Part shown: one piece after another, positions 11,901 to 24,298 of the stretch
Layout of the letters: each line of letters opens with the position of its first letter
How positions within the stretch are numbered: position 1 is the stretch's first letter
Source: Sanderia malayensis
Lineage: Eukaryota; Cnidaria; Scyphozoa; Semaeostomeae; Pelagiidae
NCBI GenBank assembly: GCA_013076295.1
Contig: RQOL01000139.1
Span: forward strand, 1,054,001-1,118,000
Reading direction: 5' to 3'
DNA length: 64,000 nucleotides
The notes under the pieces: model-generated
Databases searched by the model: none
What the model saw: only the letters and a program-made list of their open reading frames with translations
What the model was told of the DNA's origin: nothing
Translations under genes and position numbers: made by a program

Positions 11901-14900
11901 ATCTGTAATATAGGTACAGTCCCCAAACGGTTTACAATTTGGAAAGAAAATCCAGGAAAAACCGGAAATTGTTAAATAATTCTAATTCTGTAATTGTTAT
12001 GGCTTCTTTTCAGCAAAATGCTTCAAAAATTATGCACGATGACAAAATTTGTAATACACATCAATGACATCAAGAGAGTGGAGTCAATTGATGAATTCCT
12101 ACTGCAGTTTCACGACGGTCTGCAGCAAGGCTCCAAAAGTGGTGGAATGGCAGTTCCAATGGCATCTGCAATAACCGTGTCATCGAACGACTCGGAAACA
12201 ACCAGGTATATATCACATAGATCGGTATAGATGTTCGTTTAAAGTGCCCGCTATATGGCCATGTTAAAATTCCTCCGGATTTTGCAAGTTAATTCACCAA
12301 AAACTCAATCATGCTATAGCGTCATCTTAATATTGTTTTTTTGTGCGGATCTTTACTTTGCTATCTTTATTTTACTGATTATACGGGGATCCTCGCTGAT
12401 TTTTAAATTGAAGAAAGACTTCATATTGAATTGACCAAAATGGATTTGTGACATAAAAACTTACCTAGTTTGTTTTTAGTTTTAACCTAATGTCAACCTG
12501 CCTTTTATCATTTTATCGTTGCCAGACTGCGAGGAAGAGTGCTCACTTTAGAGTACAAGAAAGACCAGTCCTTTCCAAACAATACAGCAGCAATAATGGC
12601 ATTCAAAGAAGTTGCACAACAGTATAGTGTAAGTTGCCTTCTTTGATTCCGAGTCGTGCAAATAAAACATCCATAGAGAAAAAAGATAAATGACTATAAT
12701 GAAGCTAACTGTCCCAGCGATGGCATTAAATTTTCAATTAATAGCCTTCAATTTAACGAAAACTATGCACATACTTTTAACAGACTGTATCATAATAACT
12801 AATAATTCTTCTAACACAGGGTTTTCTGACGGCCTGGGTGCTCCAGTTTGGAAATAGATGGGAAGCAATTGAAGAAGAATGCTGCATTGAAATATCAAAA
12901 ATATTGAAAGCCATTATAGTAGACAAGCATCAGCGCTGGTATGACCAATTGGCAAGTGTACTGTACACACAAATCATGGTAAGTTGCATGAAACAATCCA
13001 TAACCATGTACGATTAATACTAATGTAATGCAATAATAATGATAATAATAATGATAAAAATAACACCAAAACAAGAAATTAGTCAGTGTGATATTTCATG
13101 CCAATCCATAGTAGGTATATCAATACAGGAATTCAGCCTTATGAAAACATTTTCATGTTATAATATTTTTATCCTTATTCAAAATCAAGTATTTGAAATC
13201 ACTGGGCACTGAAGAATCGTTGGTTAAGTTAGTCCAGATATCCATGGCTACGTATCAACCAACATCAGGAGAAAATGCACCTTTCGTTCGAAGGCTAGAA
13301 AGCGCAATAATTGAGAAAATTGGAAGAATTGACGCAAAGGTGAAGCATTGGCTTAACATTTTGCCCTAGTACTTCTCAAAATGATTTACATCTGGATCTG
13401 AAAATAAGAAAACAGTAATACACTTTCAATGTTGTTTTTTATAAATAGAAAAAGGAACAAAAACATGATTTGCACGAAAAATTGAAAACGTTGAAGCACA
13501 ATGTTATGTGCATAGATTTTCTCATTATAGGAAATAACTTATAAAAAGTTACATATCTTGAATGCATTGCAGTCAGTTAGCTATGGGAAATGTTATGATT
13601 TAAAAGCTATTTATTGTTTTTTTCTTTACTTTGCACAGATGCTAACATGGCTCAATCCCTACATATCCGTTAGGAAAAACAGAGCCCTTACAGACGCCTT
13701 GGCAATTCGGTCAACAATTGTTAACGAGGAATTTGCAGACATCAGTGAGAAGGTTTGAGCTGCACAAAATGCATTTCCGCAAACATATTTTTGCATGTAA
13801 AAGTAATTAACAAATTGGAAAACAAATAACTACTTGTGCATGAGACATGTGAACTTTTAGAATGGGAAATGAATTCAGTTTTTCTTTTAGGAAATTAAAA
13901 CGGAGGTTATGCAGCTGGCGGACAATGCCTTTTCTGTGCCAGTTATGTTCCTGAAGGAAGAGGAAGAATGCACAAGAGAGAACTTTAGAAATAAAGAAAG
14001 TAAACATCTGCAAAAAGGTTAGGATTAAAAATAACAATCAAAACTTTACAAATATCATCACAGAAACCAGACGGATTACAATATCACACAGTGAAAAACG
14101 AATAAGGGTGCCTTAACCCAATTTGTAATAGAAGATAGATTGTAGAATATAGATATGTGTATCAAACATGAAACAAGAAATAGGAATTATCATAGTTTTA
14201 ATAGTCACATTGGATCACAACAGTCTTAAAAAAATTTGACTTTCCATTTCAGCACATAAAGTCCCGTTAAGTGCATTCTCTCCCGCAATTGGAAAGTGGC
14301 TGCAATATGGTGAGTTATGAATCTCACAAACGCCTAGTACTCAGTTCGGTGGTACGGGGTTGTGCCATCCAATTTTATGATTAACAAACTCCTGCATTTG
14401 AATTGGTTTGCATTTTAGCAATGGATGGTGGAGAACAGCCTTCATCCAGTAAGAGCAATGATAATGAACCAATAGGTGATGAGCTGAAGGAGCAGCTTAA
14501 GACGATTGAAAAGAAAATCGACGACCAGCTGGAAAATGGAGAGAGAACAATTAAACAAAACGATCCAATACTAGTGAGTACAAGAAATATGAAATTTCGA
14601 TAATACTCAACGACATTATGAAATTAATTTCTTCACGTTTTTGTAATTTAGCTTTTCACTGGCAATTAAACCAACGATTAAATTCCAAAAATCGCTCAAT
14701 TTTTGAATGATGGGAAAATTAGCTAAAGTAACATTTGAAGTTTTTTCTCAAGGAATCATTGTCACCCCCTTCGAAGGCAAAATATAAGGAGTTCACTCCG
14801 AGAAGACGGCAAGCATTTGAAATGGTGAGCTTACGTCTTTTAATTATATATCGGTATGATGAAAAGCTCATTGGGCAATGTCAATAGTTATGATGATTGG

Positions 14901-17610
14901 ATGATTCACTTTCCAAAATAGTGTTCGTGACTTTTGTGCCTTTCAAAATTTAAAATCCAAGTAACGTTTGTGAACGGGGATGTCTTATTATCTGTGGCCA
15001 ATTTTGGGACTAGGATGAAATTGGTTGGATGAGAAACATGAGTTGCATGTATTTGCTGATTTCAGTGGAAATTTCTTTTCAAAATTGAATATACTTTAAT
15101 TTTTGTTAAAAAATTAATGATCTTCAGCTCCAACCCCTGTAATAAAGAAATGATGCTCCCCAAAACAAAGTTTGTTTTTAAAGTTTTCAAAGTTATCCTT
15201 CCATTACTAACTAATACAAAACTTCTATACAAAACTTCTAAGCAAAATAGTAAACATATTAGAGGCTTCATGTGAGTTTCTAATCCAAAAAGGAAGTCAT
15301 TAGTTTGCTTTTGCAACCTTTTCAGGGCGTGCAATGGTCTCGTCTGCAAGTACAAGCTGAAACAGGAAATTCAGAGGCAGTGCCGGTTGTCATGCACCCA
15401 GAGCCAAAAAGGAACTTGTTTCCGTTCACTGAAGGAACTTTCGGCATTTTGCAAGCAGGTAATAATGCAACAAAGTAGAATGTATATAACGTAAACGCGC
15501 TATTAAGGCCGTCACTAATAAGTCCCCACAAAACAAGATTGAATAAGTTCCTCTCTATTAAGCGCCCTTGTTTTTGAACATCTCACAAGCCTCTGGGATA
15601 CCGATATTTATCATTTTGGGGCTATCCCAGAGCATAATCTTGATCATTAGGATATTGCAGACATAACAATTGACTATTTGAAAATTTTAATAAGCCTCAT
15701 CTCTAATATGTCTCCCTCTGGAACCTAAAAAATTAAATCATACCACGAAAATGTAAAAATATCAATACTTTATAAACACATCTCTCCTCTTGAATTTACA
15801 CTCTTGTGTAAATAGACCATGAAATTACAATCTTAACGTGAACCACTGTTTGGCTCATTTCCTTTCTTTTTAAAACAGAAGATGAAAAGGATCCTTCATG
15901 CACACAGAAGGATGAAGAGGATCATAGAAAGGGAGAACACGACTTGAGTGGTAAATATTTTCAAAATCAAAATTCTAATCAGTATTTTTGAGATATGCAG
16001 CTATTTTTGGTGATATAAATAAGGGCAATCTGGTTAAGAAATAAAGCAAACAAACTTTTAAAACAGACCAATATGAAATTTGCAATGACATTTGTTTGTC
16101 ACTATTTTAAAATACACCAAACTCGCTATATAATTGTTAACTTAACCCACACATATCAAGCTTCTTGTGGTTTGATCTTTTAAAACAATAGTTGGCTACT
16201 TTGTCCATTTGTTGTAAATAAGTTAATTTTTATTTACTTCCGTTGGATCATTTTATTTCATGACTATATTGTTAATGGAAATATATCCTTATGTATGATT
16301 TTTCTTTTTGCAGATGATGAAATTGAGCATTACTGTCACTGTCACAAGGTGAGCTCGGGTAGTTATTTTAGAAACGTGATGTAAAGAAAACGTGATGAAA
16401 TGTTAACAAAACGACATAGCATTTTGTTTTATCTGCTAGCACTCCATGTGTGCAGCACAGAAACACAGTCAAATCTCAGTTCTTTTTTAATAATCTCATG
16501 TGTGTGCTGATGTGTGCACATGTGATTTAATCACACTTTGTATCACCATTTTTAAAGGATCCTGAAGGAGAAGAGAGCAAGATGATTAATTGTTCTGGTG
16601 ACCCAACACATGTAAGTGAAATTTACGGAATTTGTCTGGGCTTATGATATTGGCATACTTTCGTGTAACCTCTGCAGCATTTAATTTTTTTAACCTATTG
16701 GAGAAAATTGGGGGTGGGTTTTGGCATTTGCCAAACATCACGAAATTAAGGGATAGTTGCAATTTTCCTTTGCTAAAAACTCTAAAGATTTTGTCCCTTC
16801 GTGTTAAAATGTAAACAGCCCTTGGTTCAATCAACCTTGTGTATAATGTCCAAAATATACACTTCTTCTGCCATTTTCTATTATGGGAATGATACTTGAT
16901 ATAAGAATATTTTAGAGTATTTGTCAATATCATATCATACCTAACAATACTTAAACAGACAATTCAATGTTTTCCATACTCTAACAGTGTCCAGGAAATG
17001 GGTGGTACCATGTGAAATGTCTTGGTATGAAAAGAGCACCCCCTGCCAGGGAGATGTGGTAAGTGCTTTGAACTTCCAGTAGAACAAATTTCTTATAGGA
17101 TCAAGTCACATTTTTAAGATAGCATGTGGGATATTTTGAAATAAAATAATCTTTGGAAATTGTTCTTAAAAACAAAACAGGATCCATCACAAAGCGGCAA
17201 AATCATATACCCCTTGGTGCTATCATATAAAATATACGGTATATATATACTGTATATGTATAAACATTTGTTGCCACATTTTTATTTAAATGTACTAATA
17301 TGTTTTTCTCTCAATTAATGTCTTCACAATTACAACATTCTGTGCCAAAAATGGTTCCTTTTTTGCCAGCCTATAGCGACTTGTATATTTCATTAATTAT
17401 TAAACCGAAGAGCAACATATAACTTTTTTGGTGCACATAATACTGTAACAATACATCTTTGAAATGCTTTGATCACATAGTCAACATTCAAGTTATTGCA
17501 AGTTATTGTGATATTCTGAAATCAATTCCTCAATTAGGTACTGCGCAGATTGTACAAGAAGAAGCCAAGATAAAAGGCCAAGAAACACAATTAGAAAGAG
17601 AAAACTGTAA
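8906..17610 (+). CDS. Intact 22-exon gene: P-loop NTPase-like protein with C-terminal PHD finger
   Basis: Exons, all bounded by GT/AG: 8906-8983, 9126-9218, 9490-9770, 10245-10476, 10558-10796, 11146-11264, 11570-11708, 12014-12205, 12526-12628, 12820-12978, 13190-13339, 13639-13752, 13891-14017, 14253-14309, 14419-14573, 14753-14824, 15326-15458, 15879-15950, 16314-16348, 16558-16611, 16988-17058, 17538-17610. Every junction phase is compatible and the total is 2748 nt (915 aa). Visible parts are an acidic start (MANVTNFEDDTEDFDESDE), a CSVCKH segment, a P-loop-like GTEMNVGKT (one residue longer than GxxxxGKT), a Walker-B-like FVIHINDI, a sensor-like ITVSSND with downstream RLRGR, a charged linker, and a PHD finger ending WYCADC with a basic tail (RKRKL). 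I do not recognise the family. Nuclear, chromatin-associated NTPase activity is an inference from the domains. The weakest boundaries are the acceptors of exons 2, 5 and 7. Confidence 0.85.
16314..17570 (+). other. ING-type PHD finger encoded across exons 19-22
   Basis: The finger reads YCHCHK (exon 19), MINCSG...THC (exons 20-21), GWYHVKCLG (exon 21) and WYCADC (exons 21/22). This gives the C4HC3 ligand series. Tyr before the first Cys, Met before the third and Trp before the ligand His match the aromatic-cage positions that ING-family PHD fingers use to bind trimethylated H3K4. Binding is an inference from family knowledge. A basic tail with RRSQDKRPRN follows to the stop. Confidence 0.85.
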
Positions 17611-18459
17611 AAAAAACACACCAGCACACCATCAATTAGATTAGTCTAACCTCAAATGTATAAACCTTTTATTAGTAATTGTATTTGGTAGCTCGTGTTG
17701 TAAAAATTGAGTATAAAAGGTTGAGTATTGAAAATTGCAGTATTGGAATTTATTACATCATATATATAATCACAGATTCCATATATTTCTGTTCTATGCA
17801 TGTAAACATCTTGTTAGTTTTTAAACCTGTATCACAGCTCAATACTGCTTTTTTGCAAGACTCTTGATTTGATTAAAAAATTTAAATATTCCCCAATTGT
17901 TTCTGGAAAAGTCAACCATTTCATTGCAATTATGACAATCCATCAATAAATAGCAGGAATAATTCAACAGAATAGTGTGTAATTGATGCATGATCAATGA
18001 CTGTTAAATCTGAAGACGATATCCGATGGCTTTATTCCATATAAATTTAATAATGTACCGTCTTGGTCTTAATATACATATAATGGGTGTCCCGAAAAAC
18101 ATCCACTCACTGGTGGCTGGTGCAGTCCAAACTTATTTTCAAAATGGCATCGAAGCAGCAAAGTTAGATTATGCAACACCAAAAAGGTAAGCCAACAATA
18201 AAAAAAATGAAAAATAATCTAGGCTTGCCTGATAGATCCAAGTCAAGTATTGTTTTATGTGTTCCATGACATTGACAGTCCAAGAACAGCCAATTGAAAA
18301 GTTCATGTACAAACAACATGGCTTGCATAATCTTTTTGAAGCTACGAAAACAAAGTTGAAATTCTTAAATGGCTTTCAAATCCCCCACCTCTGTACTGGT
18401 TTTCAGTGTTTGTTTCACTTTTTAAAAAGATGCAAACAGAAGCATTTGGCCCTTACATA
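17611..18459. other. Gene-poor AT-rich interval
   Basis: This is the 3' flank of the NTPase-PHD gene. An AATAAA at about 17945 could serve as a polyadenylation signal. A GGGTGTCCCGAAAA string at about 18087 resembles some transposon ends, but I found no partner. No convincing exon is present. Confidence 0.4.
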
Positions 18460-18790
18460 GTGTATATATATATATGCTGAATACCCTAATACCCAAAATA
18501 CTCAGTACTCTGTACTCTGTACACTCTTGCATTTCCTTATATATATATATGCTGAATACCCTAATACCCAGAATACCCAAAACACTCAGTATACCCTGTA
18601 TCCTGTACACTCTTGCATTTCCTTATATATATATATGCTGAATACCCTAATACCCAGAATACCCAAAACACTCAGTATAACCTGTATCCTGTACACTCTT
18701 GCATTTCCTTATATATATATATGCTGAATACCCTAATACCCAGAATACCCAAAACACTCAGTATACCCTGTATCCTGTACACTCTTGCAT
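18460..18790. repeat. 86-bp minisatellite, about four copies
   Basis: The unit contains TATATATATATGCTGAATAC, CCTAATACCCAGAATACCC, AAAACACTCAGTATACCC and TGTACACTCTTGCATTTCC. Copies begin 86 bp apart. The first is the most diverged and shorter; the other three are nearly identical. Short open frames across it are repeat artefacts. Confidence 0.9.
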
Positions 18791-18799
18791 CTATTTTTC

Positions 18800-21317
18800 T
18801 ATGCACAATTTACCTAGACGAGCTAAGCTTGCTTATGTTTTGTTTATGATGATGTCTGGTGTGGCTTTTGCTTTATGCAGGTTGGCACGTCCGTAAGGCA
18901 TAGCCAGTCATTAGGTACATAGGAGTAGGTAACATATGTACATCCTCACAAGATTTATAAATGCTTACCATATTATCACAGTTAAATCCATGCCCAAACA
19001 AAGCGAAGTGCAGTTAGGCAATCGATAACAGTCAAAACACATACCAAATGTCGATGAGCCACTGAGATTGAAATGGAAGAGACCCTTCAAGGGACACATG
19101 GCCTATACCGTCTAAAATGAAACTGCCAAGATCATACCATTCCACCCCACCCTAAAAAATGTCAACATTGAGTTGTTGTTCTCCTCTCCAATCTCCTTTG
19201 ACGTTGACCAGCTGCCTGATAGCAACAGATAACAAGCACGGGCTCCTTTTCATACGTTCGGCGCATGCGCCATCATTGAAAAAAGTGCAAAATGGATGAC
19301 AATTGTGATGGACAGCAGGGCGTTGGGGTTGTAATTCTGAGTTGGAAAAGAAAATAAGCTTCCATTGTATGCAAATGAGAATATCAGGATTGACCAATCA
19401 AATGCACTGTAACTAAAGGTTCTACATAGCCCCTTTATTGATTATCAATTAGTTTTAAATATAACACTACATTTAATACATTAACATTAAGTACAACATA
19501 TGCAAAAATAGAAAAATACTTTATTAATTGACCAAGGACGAGCTCTCTAAATGTGAAAACGAAATAATAAACTAGACAAGAATTTTTATCAAAGAAAGAA
19601 TAACCATACCCAGATTTACATTAGGCTTCAAAGCTCAAACAGAGTCAACAAATTATTAACATGAACTAAAAAAATATATCTTTAAATTGTGACTGTGCTG
19701 GCAACACGTATAGATAGTGGGAGAGTATTCCAAAATTTTGATCCAAAGTATTGAATTGTTTGCAACCCATCCATCCAAGTTACTATAGATAAGGAAAATT
19801 TCTGTTGAGTGATAACAACTCCTGTGTTAGTAATCTGAATTAAATTTTAAATAGGCTAATTAAGAGTTATCCTTATGCAAAGGATTAATCAAGGAAATCC
19901 TATTTCTTCATTTTTGTGGTTGACTTTCTTTGTTGTCATGTATGGTGACAACAGTGGTTTGTGAGGTGTCTTATGTTTTTCTTTGATTTCAAAAGCATTT
20001 GTCTATCTACCTATCTATATACATATATACAGTTATTGGGTTTGTGTATAGTGTTTGCTAGTATGTTAGGAACTAAGAGGAAAAGAGTAAAGCATTTGAA
20101 GGTTTTAAAGTTATAGAAAAATTAATGAAAAATATAAATCAAAATTAATGATAAGAGTATGTAGGAGTGGCTTGAACTGGGTTAGAAGGGTAGTTCTAAT
20201 ATAAGAGAAATTACATGATATGTAAGACTAGGGGTCATCACTCGCTTCGCTCGTTCGCCCCAGCCCGTCAAGTAAAAAAAGATTAATCTGGTTGGCGCAC
20301 TTTGTGCGCTGCATTCGCTCCCACTCATGTCTCTGCCTACTCCTCTTACAATAGTTTGGCTCGTTCCGCTCGCCCCATAATCGCGTATCATAATTTGTTT
20401 TTAAAACGATGACTTTATTTACATTAGACCTAAGCGTCACAGTATGCCGAAGCAACAATGGCGGTCGTACAAAAACTAAAACTATGTCACTCAAAAAACA
20501 AAACAAAGCTATCACCTGTGTTCCCAATTGTCTCCTGTAATTTTCCAAAGGTCTCTCAAACAATTAGCAAGGCTTTACAAAGATAATTCAGGTCGTAAAG
20601 CACTTAGAAAGGCGCCCAGTTGTCCTTTGTGTTGAAAACAAAACACGCATCTTCTCCAAAAGTACCTGCTGTTCAACTCGAGGGCTAATTTGCATGATAA
20701 TGAAAAACGTGTGACTTTTCACGTGAAGTCACGAAAGAGCCAATCAAATTACAGCAAAAGACGAAACGCGTCACGTGAAGAGTGAACACTCGGTTCGAAA
20801 ATGGAATTCGCGACGCGATTTTGGAAATTTCGCCAGCGTAAACCGTCGTTTTTTTGTAATAGCACAATTAGTGGAATATTTAATGGAATAAATCATGAAT
20901 TCTTTTAAAATAGGCTTCCAAAAATAGATAACTTTTGCCTACTCCAGAAACGGAGACTTTCCATGCAAGTGCCAACCTTGTGCGCCCCTATTGAAAAAAG
21001 CCTTATTGATCACCAAATCGCTGTTTCGTCCCATTGTTTTTGGGCATTCAACCTATTGTTTCGGCTCGAATCTGTCGTTTTGGCCAGAGTTTCGCCACCG
21101 TCACGTGACCTCCGCAGAATATATATATTAGATAAGGCAAACTCGCATATCCACTTATTAGGGATATCTTGTGACCCATCCTGTAGTTTTATCTAGCTCA
21201 TCCTTTCCACTCATGCATACTCTGTTTTAGAATGAATCTAATTTAATCTAAACATTATAGTACAGGCCCCGTTGTGGGTATTTCGTACTAACGGTTAGTA
21301 GGTTAGTGTGTAAATAA
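18800..21317. other. Interval without recognisable genes
   Basis: AT-rich DNA with a short CTATCTACCTATCTATATA tract near 20000. Two nearby GC-rich, self-complementary CGCTTCGCTCG-type stretches (20235-20375) look repeat-derived. A CACGTGA-containing segment lies at about 20715-20790. I see no supported coding region. Confidence 0.4.
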
Positions 21318-21342
21318 AATAAATAAATAAATAAATCAGTAA

Positions 21343-21373
<31 letters not shown>

Positions 21374-21375
21374 TT
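21318..21375. repeat. (TAAA)n 3' tail of the LINE
   Basis: A TAAATAAATAAATAAA-type microsatellite of about 58 bp sits directly downstream (in element orientation) of the LINE 3' UTR. Simple-repeat tails are typical of CR1/L2/RTE-group LINEs, whose reverse transcription primes at the 3' end. Confidence 0.75.
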
Positions 21376-21580
21376 TTTAGAGAATAGACTGGTCAGCACT
21401 GCCTGACTGGTAAGTGTTAATCCACTGAAAAAATTTTTCAATGGCAACCAATTTCAATTTAAAAACACGTGCTGTGATTTAGCCTAGATCAACATCTGAC
21501 ATCTTAGCAGTCCAGCAGTTGACCAGTCAGTATATCATATACAGAAGAGTAAAACTATCAAACTGTCAGACAATTTTGGT

Positions 21581-21889
21581 TCAATAATACAGTCGTGTCG
21601 TTATTTGTTTCAGTGCTGACTTGAAGGATTCAAGTGAATTCAAGTTTCTTGTTCCAATGGGTAACCCATTCCAAATCTTTGCGACTGTTGGAACAAAGGA
21701 GTACTTATAACAATTAACTCGCGCTGTCGGTATAAGGACTACTGCTTGACTTCTTCTGTTGTGTGTTCCTACTTCAGTAAAGATGTCTTTAGGAATGTCC
21801 ACAATGTTGTCCTGAATTTTAAACATCATTCCTGCTTTTTGTTTGGCACGTCTCTCCGCAAGTGACTCCCATCCCAGATTCTCTATCAT
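21581..21889 (-). pseudogene. LINE ORF C-terminal segment, out of frame with RT
   Basis: This 102-residue frame (IENLGWESLAERRAKQK ... FVPTVAKIWNGLP) is the usual C-terminal region of jockey/CR1-type polymerases. It lies one frame off from the RT frame at 21891-23168. The break is near 21950 in an A-rich run, probably a 1-bp length change. Termination at 21581 gives a natural C-terminus. Confidence 0.8.
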
Positions 21890-21890
21890 T

Positions 21891-23168
21891 TCAGATGGAC
21901 TTTTTGACTTTTTGTATTTCCTGCATATGAATCTTGCTTTTTTGTATCATTTCAATCTTCTTTATGTTTGACTGCGTGTAAGGATCCCATACAGTGCAAG
22001 CGTATTCCATAGTTGGTCTCACCAGGGCAGTATAGCATCTTTCCTTTACATATTTAGGGCAGCCCCCCATATTTCTCCTCACAAGGTTCAAGGTGACAGT
22101 TGCCTTCTTACAGACATTCTGCACTTGTCTGTTCCAACTCAAGTTTTTTTGCAGGTAAACTCCAAGGTATTTCTTTTCATTTGCTTTTTCCAGAGTATGA
22201 TTCTTCATATTGTATGATGCGTCTAATGGCCTTAACTTGTTGGTCATAGTTAATAGACTACACTTTTCAGGATGAAATGACATCTTCCAGCTTTCAGCCC
22301 ATTTCATTAAGTTATCAATATCTCCTTGTAGCTCTGTTTCACCTTGCCTTGTTTTGATCGATCTGTAAAGTATACAGTCATCTGCAAAGAGTCTAACATG
22401 AGATGTAACATGATTTGGCAAATCATTGATAAAAATTGTAAACAATAATGGTCCCAACACGGAACCTTGAGGGACTCCAGATGTAACAGCTGCAATTTCA
22501 GAATTTTTACCTTCCAACACAAGTCTTTGATTTCTTCTTGATAAAAAGCTCTTGATCCATTTTAGCAAATTGCCCTGTATTCCATATTTATGGAGCTTGT
22601 ACAATAGCTTTGGATGAGAAACCTTATCAAAGGCCTTTTGAAAGTCCAATAAGATCACATCCATTTGCTCTCCTTTATTAAGTGATTTTGCAAGGTCATT
22701 TGTACAGAGAATAAGCTGTGTTTCACATGATCTAGCTTTTCTGAAATCATGTTGTGCGTCATGCAGTAGGTGGAAAAACTGAAGATGGTCCTTAATTTGT
22801 GAGCATATTATGTGCTCAAGCACTTTACAGGCTATGCAGGTTAGAGAAACTGGCCTGTAATTAGCTGGGTTTGACCTATCTCCTTTTTTGTATATAGGTG
22901 TAACATTAGCCATCGTCCAGTCGGTAGGTACAACTCCAAGGGACAGCGATTTCTGGAAGATTTTTGTCAGCATTGGTGCAAGTTGTATTGCATAGTCTTT
23001 TAAGAACCTCGCAGGGATGTTATCTGGGCCTGGTGCCTTGTGTCCATCCAGATTTTGTAATAGTTTAACCACTCCCTCCTCTCTGATGTCCAGAGTTTCT
23101 AAGCTCTGAATCTTGTGTGATCCAATATCTAATGATTCTTCCCCTGTCTTATTATCTGTAATAAACAC
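21891..23168 (-). pseudogene. LINE reverse transcriptase domain
   Basis: A 425-residue open stretch covers the full RT palm and fingers: GHKAPGPDNIPARFLKD (about 42), ANYRPVSLT (102), the catalytic LLDFQKAFD (173-181), SGVPQGSVLGPLLF (230-243) and FADDCILY (261-268). All three catalytic aspartates are present. The stretch is open, but upstream and downstream parts of the polyprotein are frameshifted, so the element as read cannot make the full protein. It would copy LINE RNA at a nicked target. Confidence 0.9.
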
Positions 23169-23383
23169 AGATTCAAACTGCTTGTTTAAAATGTTAGCCT
23201 TTGTCTGGTTGTCTGTATAAGTGTGTCCATCAGTGGCTCTGATTGGAGGTACCCCTGCTAAATCACTTTTTTTGCTTTTGATGAAAGACCAGAACCTTTT
23301 TGGGTTAGAATTTACCTCAGGTGCAATTATGTTTCCTACATATTCATCAAATGCTCTTTTACACTCAATTTTTTGCAGCTTTT

Positions 23384-24298
23384 TTAGGCCTTTGTACCGT
23401 GACCAGTCTTTCTCTTTATGTGATTTCCTAGCCCGATTAAATTGCCTTTGTTTTTTCTTGATAGCCTTTTAATTTCTTTATTGATCCATGGTTGATTAAG
23501 TCTTGATGAGGTCATTCTAGATGGTACATGTGTTTTTATAATTTCTGAGCAGTTTGATGTAAATGAAGCCCAGATATCCTCTAAAGAATTGGTGTTCTCT
23601 AAGACTTGACAGAAGTTTTTGTGATAATTCTCAAGTGAGCCTCTAATCATTTCTTGGTTAGCCTTGGACCACAAATAGATCTTTCTTCTGACAGGCTTAC
23701 TTCTTGGTGGCTCAATGTTCATGATCACGTGAACCGCATCATGGTCACTTATTCCTGGTATCACTTCACAACGATTTACCAAGGTAGGACAGTTCGTGAT
23801 AAACAGGTCAAGGATGTTTGACTCTCTTGTGGCTGAATTTACAATTTGATTTACTCCATTATCATCAAGAAACTTCATAAAACTTTCATTCATATCTTTA
23901 ACATATTGATGTCCTATGATTTGACTGCTTCGCCACTCAATTTCTGGTAAACTAAAGTCCCCTCCAAACCAGAATATCGCTTTCTTGCTTTTCTTTATGA
24001 GCTTTTCAGCGTCATGTTGTAACCTTGTAAGGCAATCAATGTTTGATTTTGGTGGCCTATAAAGAGAGCCTATCACAATGGGACTCTTTCTGTTGCGACT
24101 TATTTTAACCCACACTTGTTCACTATCAATTTCAACATTGACTTGTTTGCCATTCAAGTTTTTCTTCATTGCTATTAGTATGCCTCCATGCCCATCACTT
24201 CGGTCTTTTCGCATCACATCATAAATATCAGTGTTAAAGAGCTCACCATTTTGAATAGAAGACCTGAGCCATGTCTCTGTCCCTATGATTATAATGAT
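23384..24298 (-). pseudogene. LINE APE endonuclease, C-terminal two-thirds
   Basis: In order: GTETWL at the insertion edge, GHGGILIAMKKNL, VIGSLYRPP, FGGDFSLPEIEW, ILDLFITN and the catalytic SDHDAV. The usual GDFN motif reads GDFS, so the conserved asparagine is replaced. A 1-bp shift in an A-run near 23450 separates this frame from the linker that leads to the RT. The domain's first strand lies 3.3 kb away at 27612-27690, beyond the insertion. Confidence 0.85.

Larger units (their letters stand above)
6883..12232. repeat. Right copy of the segmental duplication
   Basis: This matches 1-5348 at well over 99 percent identity by eye. It contains the undamaged 5' half of the NTPase-PHD gene, whose remaining 14 exons follow at 12526-17610 in unique sequence. 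The Harbinger-unit array extends about 550 bp further left here (6337-6882) than can be seen for the left copy. Confidence 0.95.

Noticed and set aside
15062..15355. Antisense 97-codon frame
   Set aside because: Lies mostly in an intron of the plus-strand gene and shows no domain.
16586..16933. Antisense 115-codon frame
   Set aside because: Intronic to the PHD region of the plus-strand gene; low-complexity composition and no motif.
18422..18896. Repeated open frames on both strands, and a CRISPR-like look
   Set aside because: They are readings of an 86-bp minisatellite. There are no distinct spacers and the genome is eukaryotic.
20228..20563. Antisense 111-codon frame
   Set aside because: Passes through GC-rich foldback sequence and has no recognisable domain or splice support.
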